Shown: piece after piece, positions 33,841 to 36,623 of the stretch
Numbering within the stretch: position 1 is the stretch's first letter
Layout: the number at the start of each line of letters is the position of its first letter
Source of the DNA: Myxococcales bacterium
GTDB taxonomy: Bacteria > Myxococcota > Myxococcia > Myxococcales > Myxococcaceae
NCBI GenBank assembly: GCA_003153055.1
Contig: PMBV01000264.1
Span: 1-36,623 of the forward strand
Direction of reading: 5' to 3'
DNA length: 36,623 nucleotides
The notes under the pieces: model-generated
The model's database searches: none
Seen by the model: the letters and a program-made list of their open reading frames with translations, nothing else
What the model was told of the DNA's origin: nothing
Made by a program: the position numbers and the translations under genes

Positions 33841-34150
33841 CGAGCGCTCGACCTCGTCGCCCGCAAAGAAGAGGTCCGGTGCGATCACGCCCGAGCCCGG
33901 TTTGACCCGAACCTCGAGCCCGTGCCTCCGCGCAGAGGTCGGTCCAATCTGCCCGTCCCAATTCAACCTGGTAATTCTAAGATCCCGGCGCGTCCTCCAC
34001 CTGGATGGCTCAATCAGTGTGGGACTTCCTGTCCCCGCTCTGATGGCGATTCGCCCTGGGACAGAGGGTTCGTCCACGGAACACGGCCGGGCTTGGCCGG
34101 GCCGGTGTTTCGTGTGTCTGGCTCCCGCATCAGTGGCGCGACGCTCGCGC
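33841..34150. other. Intergenic region between convergent PilT and esterase genes
   Basis: No start signal and protein-like composition occur together here. One minus-strand frame reads RVKPGSGVIAPDLFFAGDEV, which looks mildly protein-like but has no clear start and overlaps the PilT tail; it could be a remnant. An interrupted repeat TGTCCC/GGGACA (near 34030-34063) could be a weak hairpin for the esterase transcript. Confidence 0.4.
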
Positions 34151-35266
34151 TCAGAACTGCGTGAAGAACTTCCACGCCTCTGCCTTGGTCCAGGTCTTGT
34201 CTCCTCCGCCCGAGGCGTCGTTGAAGCCATCGACTGGAGCAGGGGTATGTCCTCCGCCGTTGAACGCGGCCCAGGTGACCGGATACCCGGGCCTGCACCC
34301 TGAGTACGATGTCACGACATGTGTGAGACTGCCCTGAGATGGCTCGGGCGGGTTCTGGGCCGTGCAGCCGTTGTTTTGAACAAATCTGTCGCGCAGCGCG
34401 CGCCCGCCGCCGATCCCGCAGGTCCCATCGCTGATGCTGTGAAACCCGATGTATGCGATGGGGTCATTGCCACCTTCGCAGCCACTCAGTTGGGCACCAG
34501 AGTAGACCGCGACGGCACGGAAGACCTTGGCCCGGGCGCACGCGATGGCATAGCTCATCCCTCCGCCGTAACTGAACCCCATGGAGAAGATCCTCGTGGT
34601 GTCAACGCAGAGGTCGCCCTCAATGAGCGCGACCATATCGTCCACGAACTTCAGGTCTGCGTTGCCAGGGTTGGCCCACCCGTTGTTGTTGCCCTGGGGC
34701 GCGACGAAAATCGTGCTACTGCCGGCCTGTTCCCTCAGCCCATAGTAGGACCAGGTGTACCCGCTGGTGCCGCCGCCGTCGACGTCTTCGGCGGTGCCGC
34801 CATTCCAGTGAAACCCGAAGATCAACCGATGTGGTTGGTTTATGTCGTACGTGTCTGAAATCCTCAGGATGAAGCTGCGGCCCTGGAGCGACTGCTTCCC
34901 TGACTTCAGCGTGGGGCTCTTGCCACACCCAGCACTCGGCACCGCCCCAGCGCCGCCGCCTCCCCCTGCGCCTGGCGAGCCTCCGCCGCCGCTGCCCCCG
35001 CCCGCCGACCCACCGGTGTTGGCGCGCCCACCGCCTCCCGAGCCTCCCGAACCGCCAGCGTTCGATGCGCCGCCGCCTCCCGAGCCGCCAGCGTTCGATG
35101 CACCGCCACCTCCCGAGCCGCCAGCGTTCGATGCACCACCGCCTCCGGTACCCGAGGATCCACCGCCCTGTGAGGGACCTCCCGCGTCCTTCGTATGTCC
35201 ATGATTGAGCTCGGGAAACTCTCCGCACCCGCTCAAGAGGGCCACCAGCGCCGCGATGACCTTCAT
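34151..35266 (-). CDS. Secreted CE1/PHB-depolymerase-type esterase lipoprotein, copy 1
   Basis: From ATG 35266 the product is 371 residues. It has a lipoprotein signal (MKVIAALVALLSGC, Cys14), a long Gly/Ser/Ala linker (~30-115) with three exact-length 11-residue repeats, and an alpha/beta hydrolase domain of the feruloyl esterase or polyhydroxybutyrate depolymerase type (LpqC-like). Landmarks are RLIFGFHWNGG (oxyanion region), DLCVDTTRIFSMGFSYGGGM with nucleophile Ser232, FHSISDGTCG (Asp) and AAFNGGGHTP (His). Cys residues around the lid suggest disulfides. It would act at the cell surface on esters of polymers. The frame is open to 35344 but the signal peptide fixes the start. It is a paralogue of the upstream gene, which ends 141 bases away. 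Confidence 0.9.
   Translation of the reverse strand: MKVIAALVALLSGCGEFPELNHGHTKDAGGPSQGGGSSGTGGGGASNAGGSGGGGASNAGGSGGGGASNAGGSGGSGGGGRANTGGSAGGGSGGGGSPGAGGGGGAGAVPSAGCGKSPTLKSGKQSLQGRSFILRISDTYDINQPHRLIFGFHWNGGTAEDVDGGGTSGYTWSYYGLREQAGSSTIFVAPQGNNNGWANPGNADLKFVDDMVALIEGDLCVDTTRIFSMGFSYGGGMSYAIACARAKVFRAVAVYSGAQLSGCEGGNDPIAYIGFHSISDGTCGIGGGRALRDRFVQNNGCTAQNPPEPSQGSLTHVVTSYSGCRPGYPVTWAAFNGGGHTPAPVDGFNDASGGGDKTWTKAEAWKFFTQF
35052..35150. repeat. Three tandem 33-bp repeats (lipoprotein linker)
   Basis: Units beginning CCGCCAGCGTTCGATGC start at 35052, 35085 and 35118, exactly 33 bases apart. They encode GGSGGGGASNA-type 11-residue units of the esterase linker on the minus strand. The near identity implies recent expansion. 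Confidence 0.9.
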
Positions 35267-35407
35267 GTGAGGCTCTGAGTCATTGATCCGACTCCCCAAT
35301 TCGAGTTCCGTGAGTAGAGGTGCGCCGACCACCCATCGGGTCATGAGCTGGGGGTATGGGCGGGCGAGGACGAAGCGCGACGAAGGAACAGCCCGAGCCC
35401 CCTGCCA

Positions 35408-36463
35408 TCAGAACTGCGACAAGAAATCCCACACGGTCTGGGGCATCCAAGAGGAGGACGCTCCGGAGTCCTTGGGCTGGTAGTCGTGGCCGCCATCGAA
35501 GGAGCACCACGTGACCGGGAAGCCAGTCTTGCAGCCCTTGTAGGGCGTACAGGCGTGCTTGCCGCTCGGTGCCGCGGGCAGCTTCTCGACGGTGCACTGG
35601 TTGACCTTGGCGAACGGGTCCGTCTCGCTCGTCTGTGACATGCCCATGATGTCATTGAGCCCAACGGATCCGAGGAAGGCGACGTTCGAGCAGGTCCCTT
35701 CATAGCTGCCCGAGTGGGCGGCCACGGCCCGGAACACCCCAGGACGCGCGCAGCCGAGGTACGCCGCCATCCACGCACCCTGGCTGAATCCCTCCGCCAT
35801 GACTCGTGAGGTGTCGATGCACAGCTCTCCCTCGACCAGCTTGAGCACCTCATCGGTGTAGGTCAGGTCCGCGTCATCCCAGTTCCCGTCGATCGCCGAG
35901 AGGGTCACGAAGATGGTAGAGCCCTTGGACAAGCTCCACAGCCCATAGTTGGTCAGACCACTCTCCTGCCAACTACCACCGTGTCCGTGCAGCCCCAGAA
36001 TCAGGCGATAGGGCGTTGCCTGGTTGTAGTCGCTCGGCCAGCGCACGAGGAACTCTCGGTCTTTGCCGCCCACTTTCAACTTGTTGACCGTGGAAGCCGA
36101 CCCACCGCTGCCCTGCGGGTTGTTCTTCAGCTTGGTAGAGACCGTGCCACAGCCAGCGCTGCGAACAGCCCCCCTCCCGTCATCTGAGCCTCCGTCCAGG
36201 ACTGAGCCTCCATCGAAACCTGAGCCTCCGTCCAGGCCTGGACCTCCGCCAGCGCCCGCGTCGACCGAAGTATCTCCGCCTGGCTGGCTGCCGGCGTCCC
36301 TCGCAGCCGAGCCGGCGTCATGGTCCGTGGGCGGGTTGATGGGCGTCGACGCGTCTGGCCGCTTGGAGCCACCGTCGCCCCCCGGGTCGCTGAGCTCCCC
36401 CAGCTCGCAGGCGATACAGAGCAGGAGCGGAGCGGCGAGGATGAGGCTGGGTATGCGCTTCAT
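35408..36463 (-). CDS. Secreted CE1-type esterase lipoprotein, copy 2
   Basis: ATG 36463 follows GAAAGAGAGAA closely. The 351-residue product has a lipoprotein signal (RIPSLILAAPLLLCIAC, Cys19), an Asp/Gly-rich linker (~22-105; repeats of LDGGSGFDGGS type) and an alpha/beta hydrolase domain. Motifs are RLILGLHGHGGSW, ELCIDTSRVMAEGFSQGAWM with nucleophile Ser227, SVGLNDIMG (Asp) and CSFDGGHDYQ (His). The C-terminal YKGCKTGFPVTWCSFDGGH parallels YSGCRPGYPVTWAAFNGGGH of copy 1, so the two are tandem paralogues with unrelated linkers. It probably acts with copy 1 at the surface on plant or microbial polymer esters (inference). Confidence 0.9.
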   Translation of the reverse strand: MKRIPSLILAAPLLLCIACELGELSDPGGDGGSKRPDASTPINPPTDHDAGSAARDAGSQPGGDTSVDAGAGGGPGLDGGSGFDGGSVLDGGSDDGRGAVRSAGCGTVSTKLKNNPQGSGGSASTVNKLKVGGKDREFLVRWPSDYNQATPYRLILGLHGHGGSWQESGLTNYGLWSLSKGSTIFVTLSAIDGNWDDADLTYTDEVLKLVEGELCIDTSRVMAEGFSQGAWMAAYLGCARPGVFRAVAAHSGSYEGTCSNVAFLGSVGLNDIMGMSQTSETDPFAKVNQCTVEKLPAAPSGKHACTPYKGCKTGFPVTWCSFDGGHDYQPKDSGASSSWMPQTVWDFLSQF

Positions 36464-36623
36464 GTTCTCTCTTTCTGCGTACGGCACGCCGCCGCTGGCT
36501 GCAGCGACGGCCCACTTCTCCGCCAGCGCCGCCCATCTCCACCGGTCATCAGCCAGCTTGTCATCACGCCGTCTGATGCGGCCCCAGCGCCTTTCGGGTT
36601 AGGCGGCGTCCGTTCAGCGTGAA

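Noticed and set aside
31371..33866. 831-codon minus-strand ORF opposite the propeller and PilT genes
   Set aside because: It spans two well-supported plus-strand genes and their intergenic gap, and has a His/Arg/Gly-rich composition without any family signature.

Overview
The window is a high-GC bacterial chromosome segment, almost certainly from a myxobacterium (Myxococcota, probably Cystobacterineae-like). The evidence is strong G/C at third codon positions, five or six lipoproteins (several with Gly-, Ser- or Asp-rich linkers behind the lipidated Cys), a MYXO-CTERM-type Cys/hydrophobic/Arg-cluster element, thrombospondin type-3 plus OmpA architecture, hybrid histidine kinases and an ECF sigma/anti-sigma pair. 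I saw no rRNA, tRNA, CRISPR array, insertion sequence or phage gene.

Layout. 1-5742 (+): the 3' part of an RND efflux pump gene, a TolC-type channel, a lipoprotein built of three ~215-residue repeats and a TatT-like helical-repeat exported protein, spaced like one operon. 5834-8429 (+): a 39-codon small ORF coupled to a fumarylacetoacetate-hydrolase-family enzyme, a four-helix membrane protein and a hormone-sensitive-lipase-type esterase. 8468-11854 (-): an exported protein of unknown function and tex. 12099-14420: a small membrane protein (+), a coding-like stretch with no start codon (-) and a hybrid histidine kinase (-). 14946-15875 (+): a SLATT-type two-helix membrane protein with an added C-terminal beta domain. 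15891-16580 (-): a surface lipoprotein. 16771-18789 (+): a MASE3-PAS histidine kinase of visibly lower GC. 18937-20911 (+): ECF sigma factor, zinc-finger anti-sigma factor and an exported sensor-like protein, closed by a strong nested hairpin. 20997-24334 (-): a pectin-lyase homologue, an exported Lcl-like protein coupled to a Gly-rich mini-lipoprotein, and a four-helix membrane protein. 24376-31374 (-): a 2332-residue surface protein fused in frame to an OmpA-family protein. 31494-33809 (+): a cytoplasmic beta-propeller-like protein and a PilT-type ATPase. 34151-36463 (-): two tandem secreted CE1-type esterase lipoproteins.

The strongest points for a second look are these. First, the giant gene looks like a polyprotein: a lipoprotein/adhesin half ends in an internal MYXO-CTERM-like element (Cys1814), followed at once by a signal-peptide-like segment (cleavage predicted after Ala1856) and a complete OmpA-type protein. 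Second, the SLATT protein has no recognisable nucleotide-synthase or SLOG partner in the window and shares a 525-bp intergenic region with a hybrid kinase. Third, the pectin-lyase homologue aligns without gaps over the active site of fungal pectin lyase A but has Asp and Gln where the catalytic Arg236 and Lys239 sit. Fourth, an ECF sigma/anti-sigma pair is followed by a free-standing copy of an extracytoplasmic domain usually fused to AraC-type regulators. Fifth, the RND/TolC operon carries two unusual periplasmic/lipoprotein components.

The exported enzymes (pectin-lyase homologue, two CE1 esterases, HSL esterase) and the numerous surface lipoproteins fit a predatory or polymer-degrading soil lifestyle. 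All family assignments are by eye and memory; no database search was run.
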